DNA of 64,000 bases from Mycobacterium marseillense (GTDB lineage: Bacteria > Actinomycetota > Actinomycetes > Mycobacteriales > Mycobacteriaceae), in NCBI RefSeq assembly GCF_010731675.1, contig NZ_AP022584.1, forward strand, positions 3,038,001 to 3,102,000, in the 5' to 3' direction. The position numbers were made by a program, and so were the translations under genes. Shown piece by piece: positions 1 to 10,852 of the stretch (its first letter is position 1; every line of letters begins with the position of its first letter). The notes beneath the pieces were generated by a model, which saw only the letters and a list, made by a program, of their open reading frames with translations, did no database searches and was not told the origin of the DNA.

Positions 1-3000
1 CGCGTAGTCGAAATCGTGGGTCCAGTGCTGCAGCGCGAAGTTGGAGCCGTCCGGCGCGGTGCGGCGCGGGTCGTCGATCCAGATGCCCGACGGCCAGCCG
101 GTGCAGGAGCGCATCAGCGCGGTGTGCAGGGTGCCCTCGGCATCGACGGCGAAGCTGGGCACCCCCCGATTGAGCAGGGCGACGGTGCGGTCGTCGAACG
201 CGTCCGTCCCCGACGCGGGCTGCTGCGCGACGGCGATCTCGGCGTCGCCGAGGTCCTCGGCCAGCGCGGCGATCTCCGCCCGCAGGTCGTCGTCGTCGCG
301 GCCGTCGATCACCAGCACCGGCAGCGCCCGCACCGGACGCAGGTCGGCGCCCGGCACCCACACCGCGGCCAGCGGCGTCTCGGCCGGCACCCACACCCGG
401 GCCCGGCCGGTCGCCGCCAGCTGGCGGTCAACTTCCTCGGCGTACACCGGATCGGCGTGTGCCAGCACCGCGTCGGTGAAGGCGTTGCGGGCCGGCCCGC
501 CCAGCGCAATCCGCACGTCGGGCAGGTTGGAATCCACCTCGAGGTGGCCGTAGCGCGGCTTGTCCGCCGCGCTGCAGGTGGCCGTGACTCCGGCGCGGAC
601 CAGCGCCACCATCAGCTCGCGTGCCAGCGGCCCGGACACCGTCTCGGCCGGCGACACCACCTCGGCGACCGAGATCGCCCGCACGCCCGCCCCCGAGACC
701 CGGACCCGGGCCGCCGAGGACAGGCCGAACCAGCCGTACGCCGGGTTGTCCAGCGCCCAGAGGTGCCGGGCGGCGTCCACCGAGCGGGCGCCACCGGGGG
801 CGTCGTGCAGCAGCGCGAAACCCCGGCCGACGACGGCGTCGCCCACTTCGCTGACCGGCATGGCGCCCGGCACCGGGCATGGCCAGCGCAGCCGCACCAG
901 CTGATCGGCGCCGGTGAAGTCGTCGAGGGTGGTGCGACAGTCCACCCGCGCGACGCCTCGCCACAGCGTCAGGGTCTGGGTGTAGCGCAGCAGCGTGCCG
1001 ATCCGGCCGCGGACCACCACCCGCTCGCCGACGGGCCCGCGGAAGGCCTGCACCCGCGCCGGGGACTCCGTCGAGCACACCACCGGCCCCTTGGGCAGCA
1101 GATGCCACGGGCCCTCGCCCTGCGTTGGGTGCGACGGGTATTCCTCGTAGACGGCGAGCTCGTTGCCGACGCGGCCGTCGGCGATCAGCTCGCGGCCGCC
1201 CTGGCCAGAGAAGTCGACCAGCGACGCGACCGCCCCGCCGCGGGCCGCGTCGACCTCGAGCCGGTAGTGCTCGTTGGCGATCACCGATCCCGGCATCGGC
1301 TCCCAGCCGGTCGCGCGGCCCGCTTTGTCCGCGGGAGCCAGCCGGTAGGCCCGCCAGCCCAACGACGGGACGTCGCGGGCCAGCCAGGTGACCGAGCTCC
1401 CGTCGTGCTCGACCAGCGCGGGCAGTTCGGCGCCGTCGGCGTCCAGCACCCGCACGCCCGCGCGCAGCCGCGGATCGACCCGGGCGGTGACGAGGTCGGT
1501 GCGCGGGTGGGCCAACGGGTTCCACACGATCACGTCACCGTCGATGGCCCCGGACAGCAGGGCCAGCGAGGAGTCGCGGGTCGCGCGGCCCAGCTCCCAC
1601 GCGTCGCGCCAGCCGGTCAGCAGGTCGAGGTAGACCTGATCGGATTCCGAGCCGGTGATCGCGTCGTGGTGCGCGCCGTAGGCCAGCTGCACCCACGCCT
1701 TGGCCAGGGCCGCATGCGGGTAGTCGGCGCCGGTCATCAGCGCGGCGAACACCGCGAACCGCTCGGCCTCCAGGACGGCGTTCTCGGCGGCCCGGTTGGC
1801 CTGTTTGGTGTCGATGTAGGAGACGTCCTTGCCCGTGTAGATAGGGTTCATGTCGCGGGTCTGCGGCGAGGGTTCTCGAGGCGCGCCGCGCCCATGCGCC
1901 AGCTCGGCGCGCACCGCCGCGAAGAACTCGCGCGGCAGCGCGCACACGAACCGCGGCCAGGTGTAGCGGGCCGCCCAGTCGCGATGGATCGCGGTGACCC
2001 AGGCGTTGGGCGGCGTGTAGTCGGTGCCGACGGGCAGCAGCACGTTGCGGGTCAGCGCCACCTTTTTGAGCTGATCGAACAGCTCGTAGGTGGCGTCCTC
2101 GGCCTCGCCCAGTGACGCCGCGGAATCCATCCACCAGCCGGCCGAGTAATGCGCGGGCATGTAGTGGGTGAGCAGGCCGCGACCCGACGGCGAGATCCAC
2201 TCGAACTCGCTGCAGAACTGCATGCCCCCCAGGCCGCCGTCGCTGTGCGTCGGGCCCCACTGGTGGTGCGGTCCCCGGGCCCACGAGCTGGACGTCAGGC
2301 CGGCGTCGGCGGCCAACCCCGGGAACTGCGGATCGTGGCCGAAGACGTCGAGCTGCCACGCGGTCGCCGGGTCAGCACCCAGGACGTGGCGCTGAAAGCC
2401 CATGCCGTGCACCAGGTTTCGGATGGTGGTTTCCGGGCTGGTGAGGTTGGTGTTGGGTTCGTTGTAGGTGCCGCCCATCACCTCGACGCGGCCCTGCGCG
2501 ATGAACCGGCGCAGGTCGGCGCGGTCCTCGGGTCGGGTGTCCCAGTACGGCTTGAGGTAATCCACCTCGGCGAGCACGAACTTGTACTCGGGCTCGCGGC
2601 GCGCCACCTCCAGGTGTGCGTGCACGAGCTCGAAGGCGTTGGCCTGCCGGGCCCGCCCGGGCGGATCCTCGGTCCATTCGCTGGTGTAGGCGCCTTGGGT
2701 GTTCCACCACACCGGGTCGTAGTGGAAGTGGCTGACCATGAACATGGTCCAGCCCGGCTCGGCGACGGTGAACTCGAACGTCTTGCGGGTGCGGCCGACG
2801 TGCACCCGCGCGGACCGGCGCTCGCCGACCACCGGGCGCCGGACGTCGACCGGGACCTCGATCACTTCCCGGCCCGCCTCGGCGACGATCTGTCCGCTCA
2901 ATCCGTCGCCGTCGATGCGGACCGGCGTCGGCTCGGCGCAACCCGAGACCGTGACCCGAACCAGCTGCAGCGGTGCGTCCGGCGGCCCCACGAAAAGCTC

Positions 3001-3027
3001 GGTCGCCTGCGCCGAAACCAGCTGCAT
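1..3027 (-). CDS. alpha-mannosidase, glycoside hydrolase family 38 (partial, C-terminus beyond left edge)
   Basis: This is a GH38-type enzyme that would remove alpha-linked mannose from glycans or glycoconjugates. The minus-strand frame is open for 1009 codons to the window edge; the M. tuberculosis counterpart Rv0648 has about 1215 residues, so the C-terminus is missing. The metal-site segment HFHYDPVWW lies near residues 100-108. The nucleophile motif QLDVFGHD has its Asp at residue 227. A later segment (AHHDAITGS, near residue 460) is also typical of the family. The ATG at 3027 is fixed by an in-frame TAA only 12 bases upstream. No signal peptide is visible, so a cytosolic enzyme is likely. 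It is divergent from the DinB gene at 3068. The frame has no internal stop. A long plus-strand frame opposite it is a GC-rich shadow. Confidence 0.95.
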   Translation of the reverse strand, partial: MQLVSAQATELFVGPPDAPLQLVRVTVSGCAEPTPVRIDGDGLSGQIVAEAGREVIEVPVDVRRPVVGERRSARVHVGRTRKTFEFTVAEPGWTMFMVSHFHYDPVWWNTQGAYTSEWTEDPPGRARQANAFELVHAHLEVARREPEYKFVLAEVDYLKPYWDTRPEDRADLRRFIAQGRVEVMGGTYNEPNTNLTSPETTIRNLVHGMGFQRHVLGADPATAWQLDVFGHDPQFPGLAADAGLTSSSWARGPHHQWGPTHSDGGLGGMQFCSEFEWISPSGRGLLTHYMPAHYSAGWWMDSAASLGEAEDATYELFDQLKKVALTRNVLLPVGTDYTPPNAWVTAIHRDWAARYTWPRFVCALPREFFAAVRAELAHGRGAPREPSPQTRDMNPIYTGKDVSYIDTKQANRAAENAVLEAERFAVFAALMTGADYPHAALAKAWVQLAYGAHHDAITGSESDQVYLDLLTGWRDAWELGRATRDSSLALLSGAIDGDVIVWNPLAHPRTDLVTARVDPRLRAGVRVLDADGAELPALVEHDGSSVTWLARDVPSLGWRAYRLAPADKAGRATGWEPMPGSVIANEHYRLEVDAARGGAVASLVDFSGQGGRELIADGRVGNELAVYEEYPSHPTQGEGPWHLLPKGPVVCSTESPARVQAFRGPVGERVVVRGRIGTLLRYTQTLTLWRGVARVDCRTTLDDFTGADQLVRLRWPCPVPGAMPVSEVGDAVVGRGFALLHDAPGGARSVDAARHLWALDNPAYGWFGLSSAARVRVSGAGVRAISVAEVVSPAETVSGPLARELMVALVRAGVTATCSAADKPRYGHLEVDSNLPDVRIALGGPARNAFTDAVLAHADPVYAEEVDRQLAATGRARVWVPAETPLAAVWVPGADLRPVRALPVLVIDGRDDDDLRAEIAALAEDLGDAEIAVAQQPASGTDAFDDRTVALLNRGVPSFAVDAEGTLHTALMRSCTGWPSGIWIDDPRRTAPDGSNFALQHWTHDFDYA

Positions 3028-3033
3028 CCCCGC

Positions 3034-3039
3034 ACTTTA
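3034..3039 (-). promoter_or_regulatory. putative -10 box (TAAAGT) for the GH38 gene
   Basis: TAAAGT fits the mycobacterial TANNNT -10 consensus. It ends six bases before the ATG at 3027, so transcription would begin at or next to the start codon (leaderless mRNA). No convincing -35 or Shine-Dalgarno sequence is visible. Confidence 0.4.
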
Positions 3040-3055
3040 CGGCGTCGGGGCGAAC

Positions 3056-3061
3056 TACGAT
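3056..3061 (+). promoter_or_regulatory. putative -10 box (TACGAT) for the DinB-family gene
   Basis: TACGAT fits TANNNT and is followed by six bases and then the ATG at 3068, predicting a leaderless transcript. It lies in the 40-base divergent interval shared with the GH38 gene, whose own -10 candidate is 16 bases away on the other strand. Confidence 0.4.
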
Positions 3062-3067
3062 CGGACA

Positions 3068-3673
3068 ATGCCCGCCCTCGCCCGGCCGGTGGCCGACGAA
3101 CGCAGTGCCCTGCGCGAATTCCTCGCGTTCCACCAGAGCGCGTATTTCGCCGCTGCGTACGGCCTCACCGACGAACAAGCCCGGTCCACGCCCTCGGTCA
3201 GCGCGCTGTCGATCGGCGGGCTGGTCAAGCACGCCACCGGGATGCAGCGCAGCTGGATGGCGCGCGTCGCCGCCGCGCCGGACGCGCCGCCCAAAGACAC
3301 CCGCCCGTTCGAGCAGATCAGCAAGGAATTCGCCGACCAGCACGTGATGGGCCCCGACGAGACGCTGGACGGGCTGCTGCGGGCGTTCGAGGCGCAGAAC
3401 GCGGAGTCGCTGCGGCTCGTCGAGACGGCGGACCTCGACGCGGCGGTGCCCGTGCCCCGCGACATCCCCTGGTTCCCCGAGGACCAGCAGGCGTGGTCGG
3501 TGCGCTGGGTGATCCTGCACGTGATCAACGAGCTGGCGCGGCACGCCGGGCATGCCGACATCATCCGCGAGACGATCGACGGCGCCACGATGTTCGAGCT
3601 GATCGCCGGGGTCGAAGGCTGGGCGATCCCGGGGTGGGTGCAGCCGTGGCGAGGCGGGGAGCGGCCCCGGTAG
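3068..3673 (+). CDS. DinB-superfamily protein (DUF664, mycothiol-transferase type)
   Basis: The 201-residue protein has the DinB four-helix fold pattern. In actinobacteria this family includes metal-dependent thiol transferases that use mycothiol. Putative metal ligands are His55 in the second helix and the HVINELARHAGH segment at residues 151-162, which carries three histidines and is the family signature. The exact substrate cannot be told from sequence. The ATG at 3068 is preceded by a -10 box six bases away and no Shine-Dalgarno, so it is probably leaderless. A longer upstream reading overlaps the GH38 gene on the other strand and was rejected. The next gene, the ABC1 kinase, starts 40 bases downstream on the same strand. 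Confidence 0.85.
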   Translation: MPALARPVADERSALREFLAFHQSAYFAAAYGLTDEQARSTPSVSALSIGGLVKHATGMQRSWMARVAAAPDAPPKDTRPFEQISKEFADQHVMGPDETLDGLLRAFEAQNAESLRLVETADLDAAVPVPRDIPWFPEDQQAWSVRWVILHVINELARHAGHADIIRETIDGATMFELIAGVEGWAIPGWVQPWRGGERPR

Positions 3674-3713
3674 AGATTGGGACTTGCCAGTACCGATTTG
3701 GCAGACTGCTGGA

Positions 3714-5060
3714 ATGAGTTCTACCAAGCATCGAGAGGTGGCCAAGCTCGACCGGGTGCCGTTGCCGGTCGAAGCGGCCCGGGTAGCGGTGACCGGTTGG
3801 CAGGTCACCCGCTCCGCCGCTCGCATCCTCACCAAGCTGCCGGGCCGGGGTCCGTGGCAGCAGAAGGTGATCAAGCAGCTCCCCCAGACCTTCGCCGACC
3901 TGGGACCGACGTACGTCAAGTTCGGGCAGATCATCGCGTCGAGCCCGGGAGCGTTCGGCGAATCGCTGTCCCGGGAGTTCCGCGGCCTGCTGGACCGGGT
4001 GCCGCCCGCCGACTCCGGCGAGGTGCACAAGCTGTTCATCGAGGAACTCGGCGCCGACCCGTCCGAACTCTTCGCGAGCTGGGACGAGGAGCCGTTCGCC
4101 TCGGCGTCCATCGCCCAGGTGCACTACGCGACCCTGCACAGCGGCGAGGAGGTCGTCGTCAAGATCCAGCGGCCGGGCATCCGCCGCCGGGTCGCCGCCG
4201 ACCTGCAAATCCTCCAGCGCTTCGCCCAGGCCGTCGAGGTGGCCAAGCTGGGCCGCCGGCTGTCCGCACAGGACGTCGTCGCCGACTTCTCCGACAACCT
4301 GGCCGAGGAGCTCAACTTCCGACTGGAGGCGCAGTCGATGGAGGCGTGGGTGGCGCACCTGCACGCCTCCCCGCTGGGCCGCAACATCCGGGTGCCGCAG
4401 GTGTATTGGGACTTCACCAGCGACCGGGTGCTGACGATGGAGCGGGTGTCCGGCATCCGCATCGACGACGTCGCCGCCATCCGCAAGGCCGGGTTCGACG
4501 GCGTCGAGCTGGTGAAGGCGCTGCTGTTCTCGCTTTTCGAGGGCGGGCTGCGGCACGGGTTGTTCCACGGCGACCTGCACGCGGGCAACCTCTATGTCGA
4601 CGATCAGGGGCGCATCGTCTTCTTCGACTTCGGCATCATGGGCCGCATCGATCCCCGCACCCGGTGGCTGCTGCGCGAATTGGTGTACGCGCTGCTGGTC
4701 AAGAAGGACCACGCCGCGGCCGGCAAGATCGTGGTGCTGATGGGCGCCGTCGGCACGATGAAGCCCGAGGCCGAGGCGGCCAAGGACCTGGAGCGCTTCG
4801 CCACCCCGCTGACGATGCAGACGCTGGGCGACATGTCGTACGCCGACATCGGCCGGCAGTTGTCGGCGCTGGCCGACGCCTACGACGTCAAACTGCCCCG
4901 CGAGCTGGTGCTGATCGGCAAGCAGTTCCTCTACGTCGAGCGCTACATGAAGCTGCTGGCGCCCAAGTGGCAGATGATGTCGGATCCGCAATTGACGGGG
5001 TATTTCGCGAACTTCATGGTCGAAGTCAGCCGCGAGCACTCCTCCGACGTCGAGGTATAG
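3714..5060 (+). CDS. ABC1/UbiB-family atypical protein kinase
   Basis: The 448-residue protein belongs to the ABC1 (UbiB/ADCK) kinase-like family, linked in other organisms to lipid or quinone metabolism. The KFGQ motif typical of the family is at residues 69-72, followed by the SIAQVH segment. The catalytic loop HGDLHAGN and a DFG motif lie in the middle third. It corresponds to Rv0647c of M. tuberculosis and sits in the same place beside lipG and the mmaA genes. ATG at 3714 was chosen because the residues after it match the expected N-terminus; an in-frame TTG at 3684 would add ten residues. lipG starts four bases after its stop, so the two are probably co-transcribed. Confidence 0.92.
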   Translation: MSSTKHREVAKLDRVPLPVEAARVAVTGWQVTRSAARILTKLPGRGPWQQKVIKQLPQTFADLGPTYVKFGQIIASSPGAFGESLSREFRGLLDRVPPADSGEVHKLFIEELGADPSELFASWDEEPFASASIAQVHYATLHSGEEVVVKIQRPGIRRRVAADLQILQRFAQAVEVAKLGRRLSAQDVVADFSDNLAEELNFRLEAQSMEAWVAHLHASPLGRNIRVPQVYWDFTSDRVLTMERVSGIRIDDVAAIRKAGFDGVELVKALLFSLFEGGLRHGLFHGDLHAGNLYVDDQGRIVFFDFGIMGRIDPRTRWLLRELVYALLVKKDHAAAGKIVVLMGAVGTMKPEAEAAKDLERFATPLTMQTLGDMSYADIGRQLSALADAYDVKLPRELVLIGKQFLYVERYMKLLAPKWQMMSDPQLTGYFANFMVEVSREHSSDVEV

Positions 5061-5064
5061 GGGC

Positions 5065-6919
<1,855 letters not shown>

Positions 6920-6995
6920 CGTCTGCGGAAAAGTAGAGTTCGCCTACGCGGTCGGGCCCGCGACGCGCACTCGCACCCTTAGGAAGCGATGCCTC

Positions 6996-7063
6996 GACGT
7001 TGGGTATCGTTGCTGCTCACACCGGACCCCTGCATGCGCGTGTGAGCACAGGCACCCAACGTC
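6996..7063 (+). promoter_or_regulatory. nested inverted repeat in the mmaA4 leader
   Basis: A 10-bp outer stem (GACGTTGGGT at 6996-7005 with ACCCAACGTC at 7054-7063) encloses an 8-bp inner stem (GCTCACAC at 7015-7022 with GTGTGAGC at 7040-7047). Both are perfect. The structure ends five bases before the AGGAG ribosome-binding site of mmaA4 (7068-7072). It could be an RNA regulatory element, a cruciform operator, or a terminator-like barrier after mmaA1; there is no T-run. Confidence 0.6.
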
Positions 7064-7084
7064 ATTCAGGAGAACAGGACGAAA

Positions 7085-7981
7085 ATGGCTGAGCAACCGA
7101 CTGGCCCGACGAAGACGCGGACGCGCTCGGAAGACATCCAGGCGCACTACGACGTCTCCGACGAATTCTTCGGCCTGTTCCAGGACCCGTCACGGATCTA
7201 CAGCTGCGCCTACTTCGAGCGCGACGACATGTCCCTGGAAGAGGCCCAGTACGCGAAGATCGACCTCAACCTCGACAAGCTCGACCTGAAGCCGGGCATG
7301 ACCCTGCTGGACATCGGCTGCGGGTGGGGCACCACCATGAAGCGCGCCGTCGAGCGGTTCGACGTCAATGTCATCGGCCTGACGCTGTCCAAGAACCAGC
7401 ACGCGCGCGCCGAGGCGCTGCTCGGTTCCGTCGACACCGGCCGCTCGCGGGAGGTGCGCCTGCAGAACTGGGAGGACTTCGCCGAGCCGGTCGACCGGAT
7501 CGTCTCGATCGAGGCCTTCGAGCACTTCGGCCACGAGAACTACGACGACTTCTTCAAGCGGACCTTCGACATCATGCCCGACGACGGCCGGATGACCGTC
7601 CAGAGCAGCGTCAGCTACCACCCCTACGACCTGGCCGCGCGCGGCAAGAAGCTGAGCTTCGAGACCGCGCGGTTCATCAAGTTCATCGTCACCGAGATCT
7701 TCCCCGGCGGCCGGCTGCCCTCCACCCAGATGATGGTCGATCACGGCGAGAAGGCCGGTTTCGTTGTGCCCGAACCGCTTTCGTTGCGGCCGCACTACAT
7801 CAAGACCCTGCGCATCTGGGGTGACACACTCGAGTCGAACCGGGACAAGGCCATCGAGGTCACCTCCGAAGAGGTCTACAACCGCTACATCAAGTACCTG
7901 CGCGGCTGCGAGCACTACTTCGGCGACGAGATGCTCGACGTCAGCCTGGTGACCTACCTCAAGCCGGGCGCGGCCGCCTGA
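7085..7981 (+). CDS. mmaA4: hydroxymycolate-forming methyltransferase MmaA4
   Basis: The 298-residue SAM-dependent methyltransferase matches M. tuberculosis MmaA4 (Hma) nearly throughout. That enzyme adds a methyl group and a hydroxyl to the meromycolate chain, giving the precursor of keto and methoxy mycolates. The SAM loop [10 protein letters not shown] is near residue 80, and the family motif [10 protein letters not shown] follows near residue 150. The MmaA4-specific C-terminus [12 protein letters not shown] is identical to the M. tuberculosis end. The start ATG follows AGGAG by about 12 bases. Because mmaA3, the methoxy-forming paralogue, is missing, oxygenated mycolates here probably stop at the keto stage or go to wax esters; that is inference. 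Confidence 0.94.
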   Translation: MAEQPTGPTKTRTRSEDIQAHYDVSDEFFGLFQDPSRIYSCAYFERDDMSLEEAQYAKIDLNLDKLDLKPGMTLLDIGCGWGTTMKRAVERFDVNVIGLTLSKNQHARAEALLGSVDTGRSREVRLQNWEDFAEPVDRIVSIEAFEHFGHENYDDFFKRTFDIMPDDGRMTVQSSVSYHPYDLAARGKKLSFETARFIKFIVTEIFPGGRLPSTQMMVDHGEKAGFVVPEPLSLRPHYIKTLRIWGDTLESNRDKAIEVTSEEVYNRYIKYLRGCEHYFGDEMLDVSLVTYLKPGAAA

Positions 7982-7995
7982 ATTTCGGCGGTGCC

Positions 7996-8022
7996 CGTCG
8001 GATTGGCGCTGCGCGGTTCGTC
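7996..8022 (+). promoter_or_regulatory. possible ECF42-type promoter of the DGPF-sigma operon
   Basis: CGTCGG (7996-8001), 17 bases, then CGTC (8019-8022) resembles the TGTCGA/CGTC-like pattern reported for ECF42-dependent DGPF promoters. The match is partial. The operon encodes an ECF42-type factor, so autoregulation would be expected. Confidence 0.25.
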
Positions 8023-8076
8023 GAGTAGGTAGAGAGTGGAGCAGACGGCTTCGCTCACTACCTGGAGGTGACGACC

Positions 8077-8775
8077 ATGCAGTACTTCGCCTTGTTGATC
8101 AGCAAGGAGCAAGACCGTACGCCCGACGATGCCGCCGGCGCGATGGCGGCATTCGAAAGCTTTCACGCCAAGGCCGGACCGGCGATCAAAGCCGGTGACG
8201 CCCTGGCGCCCGCCGCGGTCGCCGTCGCCATCACCGGCGGTCCGGACGCGCCGACGGTCACCGACGGCCCGTTCGCGGAGGCCGCCGAGGTGGCGTGCGG
8301 CTATTACCTCTTCGAAGCCGAGAACCTCGACGAGGCGCTGGCACTGGCGCGTGACGTCCCGGTGGCCGCGTTCGGGGCGGTGGAGCTGTGGCCGGTGGTC
8401 CACGCCGTCGAACCGTCCCGCGCGCTGACCGGCAACGACTGGCTCGCGCTGCTGGCCGAGCCCGCCGAATCCGCGCACACACCGGGCACGCCGGAGTGGG
8501 AGGCGGTGGCGGCCAAGCACGTCGAGCTGCACGCCGCGGCCGGCGATCACGTCATCGGCGGCGCCGCCCTGCACGACCGGTCCACGGCGACGACCGTGCG
8601 GGTGCGCGACGGCGAGGTCCTCATCACCGACGGGCCGTACGCGGAGGGCGCCGAAATCGCCACCGGGATCTACCTCTTGAGCGCGACCGACCGCGACGAG
8701 GCTGTCAAGATCGCCTCGATGATTCCCGCCTCGTCCGTGCAGCTGCGCCAGTTGGCGGGCGTCTCCGGCCGGTAG
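8077..8775 (+). CDS. tandem YCII/DGPF-domain protein
   Basis: The 232-residue protein has two YCII (DGPF) domains in tandem. The first carries TDGPFAEAAE near residue 65 and the second TDGPYAEGAE near residue 185. DGPF proteins have the ferredoxin-like YciI fold; their biochemical activity is unknown, but they are the standard genomic partner of ECF42 sigma factors. The ATG at 8077 has GGAGG eight bases upstream; a GTG at 8068 overlaps that site and was not chosen. The leader contains an imperfect hairpin (AGGTAG near 8025, CTACCT near 8059) that overlaps the ribosome-binding site. The sigma factor GTG follows five bases after the stop. Confidence 0.88.
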   Translation: MQYFALLISKEQDRTPDDAAGAMAAFESFHAKAGPAIKAGDALAPAAVAVAITGGPDAPTVTDGPFAEAAEVACGYYLFEAENLDEALALARDVPVAAFGAVELWPVVHAVEPSRALTGNDWLALLAEPAESAHTPGTPEWEAVAAKHVELHAAAGDHVIGGAALHDRSTATTVRVRDGEVLITDGPYAEGAEIATGIYLLSATDRDEAVKIASMIPASSVQLRQLAGVSGR

Positions 8776-8780
8776 GGCAA

Positions 8781-9998
8781 GTGGCCGACCTGGACGGCGT
8801 CTTCCGCCGGGAGTGGGGCCCGGCCGTGGCCGCGCTCGCGCGGTGGTCGGGTGACCTCACCGTCGCCGAGGACGCCGTCCAGGAGGCCTGCGCCGAAGCG
8901 CTGCGCACCTGGCCGCGCGACGGGGTGCCCGCCAGCCCGGGCGGATGGCTGGTGACCGTCGGCCGTAACCGCGCCCGTGATCGCCTGCGCCGCGAATCCG
9001 TGCGCCCCGGAAAGGAATTGGCGGCCGTGCTGGACGACATCAGGGCACGCACCGAGCACACCGACCCGCAGCCGGTTCGCGACGACGAGTTGCGGATGAT
9101 GTTCACCTGCGCGCACCCGGCGCTGGACCGCCAATCGCAACTGGCGCTGACGCTGCGGCTGGTCTCCGGCCTGACCGTCGGGGAGATCGCCCGCGCGCTG
9201 CTGCAGACCGAGACCGCGATCGGCCAGCGCATCACGCGCGCCAAGAACAAGGTTCGGCACGCCAACATCCCGCTGCGCGTCCCGCCCGCCGAGCTGCTGG
9301 CCGAGCGCACACCGCACGTATTGAGTTGCGTCTATTCGGTATTCACCGAGGGCTACTGGTCGACCGCGGGCCCGTCGGCCATCCGCGACGACCTGTGCGA
9401 CGAGGGGATCCGGCTGGGCGGCGAGCTGTGCGCGTTGCTGCCCGCCGAGCCGGAGGCGCACGCGCTGTCCGCCCTGATGCTGCTGCACGATTCGCGACGC
9501 GCGACCCGCGTGGACGAGTTCGGGATGCTGGTGCCGCTCGAGGATCAGGACCGCCGCCGGTGGGACCGCGCGCGCATCGCCCGCGGGCTCGCGCGGTTGC
9601 GTCGTGCCCGGGGCTCGACGGGGGCGTACCTGCCCCAGGCGGTGATCGCCGCGCTGCACGCCACCGCCCCGTCCTGGGAGCGGACCGACTGGGTCGCCAT
9701 CTGCTCGGCCTATGACCGGCTGTGGCAGCTCACCGGGTCCCCGGTGGTGGCCACCAATCGCGCGCTGGCGATCGGCTTTCGCGACGGTCCCGGCGCCGGT
9801 TTGGCGGCACTGGACGAGGTGGCGGGCGATCCACGGCTCGCCCGCTCGAACCTGGTCGCGCCCGTGCGCGCCGACCTGCTGCGCCGCGCGGGCCGACCGG
9901 GCGACGCGCTCACGTGGTATCGAGCGGCGTTGGAGTCCAACGGATCTGAGCCGGGCCGGGAGTTTCTGCGGCGCCGCATCGCCGAGTGCGGCGGCTGA
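8781..9998 (+). CDS. ECF42-type RNA polymerase sigma factor with long C-terminal extension
   Basis: The 405-residue protein is an extracytoplasmic-function sigma factor. Sigma-2 lies near residues 10-75 and includes the helix with AEDAVQEACAEA. Sigma-4 lies near residues 115-170 and includes LTVGEIARALLQTE. A long C-terminal extension (residues 180-405, TPR-like) is typical of the ECF42 group, in which it replaces an anti-sigma factor for control. The GTG at 8781 is five bases after the DGPF stop and matches the expected N-terminus (ADLDGVFRREWG). Longer upstream readings run through the DGPF gene in another frame and are rejected. It converges on rplA. Confidence 0.9.
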   Translation: MADLDGVFRREWGPAVAALARWSGDLTVAEDAVQEACAEALRTWPRDGVPASPGGWLVTVGRNRARDRLRRESVRPGKELAAVLDDIRARTEHTDPQPVRDDELRMMFTCAHPALDRQSQLALTLRLVSGLTVGEIARALLQTETAIGQRITRAKNKVRHANIPLRVPPAELLAERTPHVLSCVYSVFTEGYWSTAGPSAIRDDLCDEGIRLGGELCALLPAEPEAHALSALMLLHDSRRATRVDEFGMLVPLEDQDRRRWDRARIARGLARLRRARGSTGAYLPQAVIAALHATAPSWERTDWVAICSAYDRLWQLTGSPVVATNRALAIGFRDGPGAGLAALDEVAGDPRLARSNLVAPVRADLLRRAGRPGDALTWYRAALESNGSEPGREFLRRRIAECGG

Positions 9999-10012
9999 AG
10001 TTCGCCGAGCGT

Positions 10013-10055
10013 CGACTTGTTGGGCCGATTACCTGCGAGATCGCACCACAAGTCG
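10013..10055. terminator. inverted repeat between the convergent sigma factor and rplA genes
   Basis: CGACTTGT (10013-10020) and ACAAGTCG (10048-10055) form a perfect 8-bp stem with a 27-base loop. It fills most of the 75-base convergent gap and may end transcription from either side. There is no T-run. Confidence 0.35.
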
Positions 10056-10073
10056 CCGGTCGGCCAGGAGAGA

Positions 10074-10781
10074 TCAGGCCTCGGAGAAGTTGCGGGTGAC
10101 CGACGGGTCCACCGGAATGCCCGGGCCCGTCGTCGTCGACACGGTGATCTTCTTCAGGTAGCGCCCCTTCGACGCCGACGGCTTGAGCCGCAGCACCTCG
10201 TCGAGCGCGGCGCCGTAGTTCTCGGCCAGGGACTTCTCGTCGAAGGAGGCCTTGCCGATGACGAAGTGCAGGTTGGCCTGCTTGTCGATGCGGAAGTTGA
10301 TCTTGCCGCCCTTGATGTCGGCCACGGCCTTGGCGACGTCGGGGGTGACGGTGCCGGTCTTGGGGTTCGGCATCAGGCCGCGCGGGCCGAGCACCCGCGC
10401 GATGCGACCGACCTTGGCCATCTGGTCCGGGGTCGCGATCGCGGCGTCGAATTCCAGCCAGCCGCCCTGGATCTTCTCGATCAGGTCGTCGCTGCCGACG
10501 ACGTCGGCACCCGCGGCCTGCGCCTGCTCGGCCTTGTCGCCGACCGCGAACACCGCCACCCGGGCGGTCTTGCCGGTGCCGTGCGGCAGGTTCACCGTGC
10601 CGCGGACCATCTGGTCCGCCTTGCGCGGGTCGACGCCGAGGCGGATCGCCACCTCGACGGTGGCGTCCTGCTTGCTCGACGACGTTTCCTTGGCGAGCTT
10701 GGCCGCCTCCAGCGGGGAGTACAGGCTGTTGCGGTCCACCTTCTCGGCGGCGGCGCGGTATACCTTGCTGTTCTTGCTCAT
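10074..10781 (-). CDS. rplA: 50S ribosomal protein L1
   Basis: The 235-residue protein is ribosomal protein L1, which binds 23S rRNA in the L1 stalk and often represses its own mRNA. The N-terminus [16 protein letters not shown] and the segment [17 protein letters not shown] are diagnostic. The length equals M. tuberculosis RplA. The ATG at 10781 was preferred over an in-frame start 57 bases upstream because homologous L1 proteins begin there. It is the last gene of the leftward secE-nusG-rplK-rplA block, 71 bases after rplK. Confidence 0.97.
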   Translation of the reverse strand: MSKNSKVYRAAAEKVDRNSLYSPLEAAKLAKETSSSKQDATVEVAIRLGVDPRKADQMVRGTVNLPHGTGKTARVAVFAVGDKAEQAQAAGADVVGSDDLIEKIQGGWLEFDAAIATPDQMAKVGRIARVLGPRGLMPNPKTGTVTPDVAKAVADIKGGKINFRIDKQANLHFVIGKASFDEKSLAENYGAALDEVLRLKPSASKGRYLKKITVSTTTGPGIPVDPSVTRNFSEA

Positions 10782-10852
10782 TGATTCATCCAATCTGATG
10801 TTGGGTCGTGGTCCGCGGGCCGCAGCTGGCCCTCCCACGCTTTCTTGTACTG

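Noticed and set aside
16..2115. A 699-codon plus-strand open frame
   Set aside because: It is antisense to the GH38 gene, is Arg/Gly/Pro-rich without any domain pattern, and arises from high GC and codon bias.
8388..8780. An N-terminal extension of the sigma factor
   Set aside because: It would read through the DGPF gene in another frame; the family N-terminus begins at 8781.
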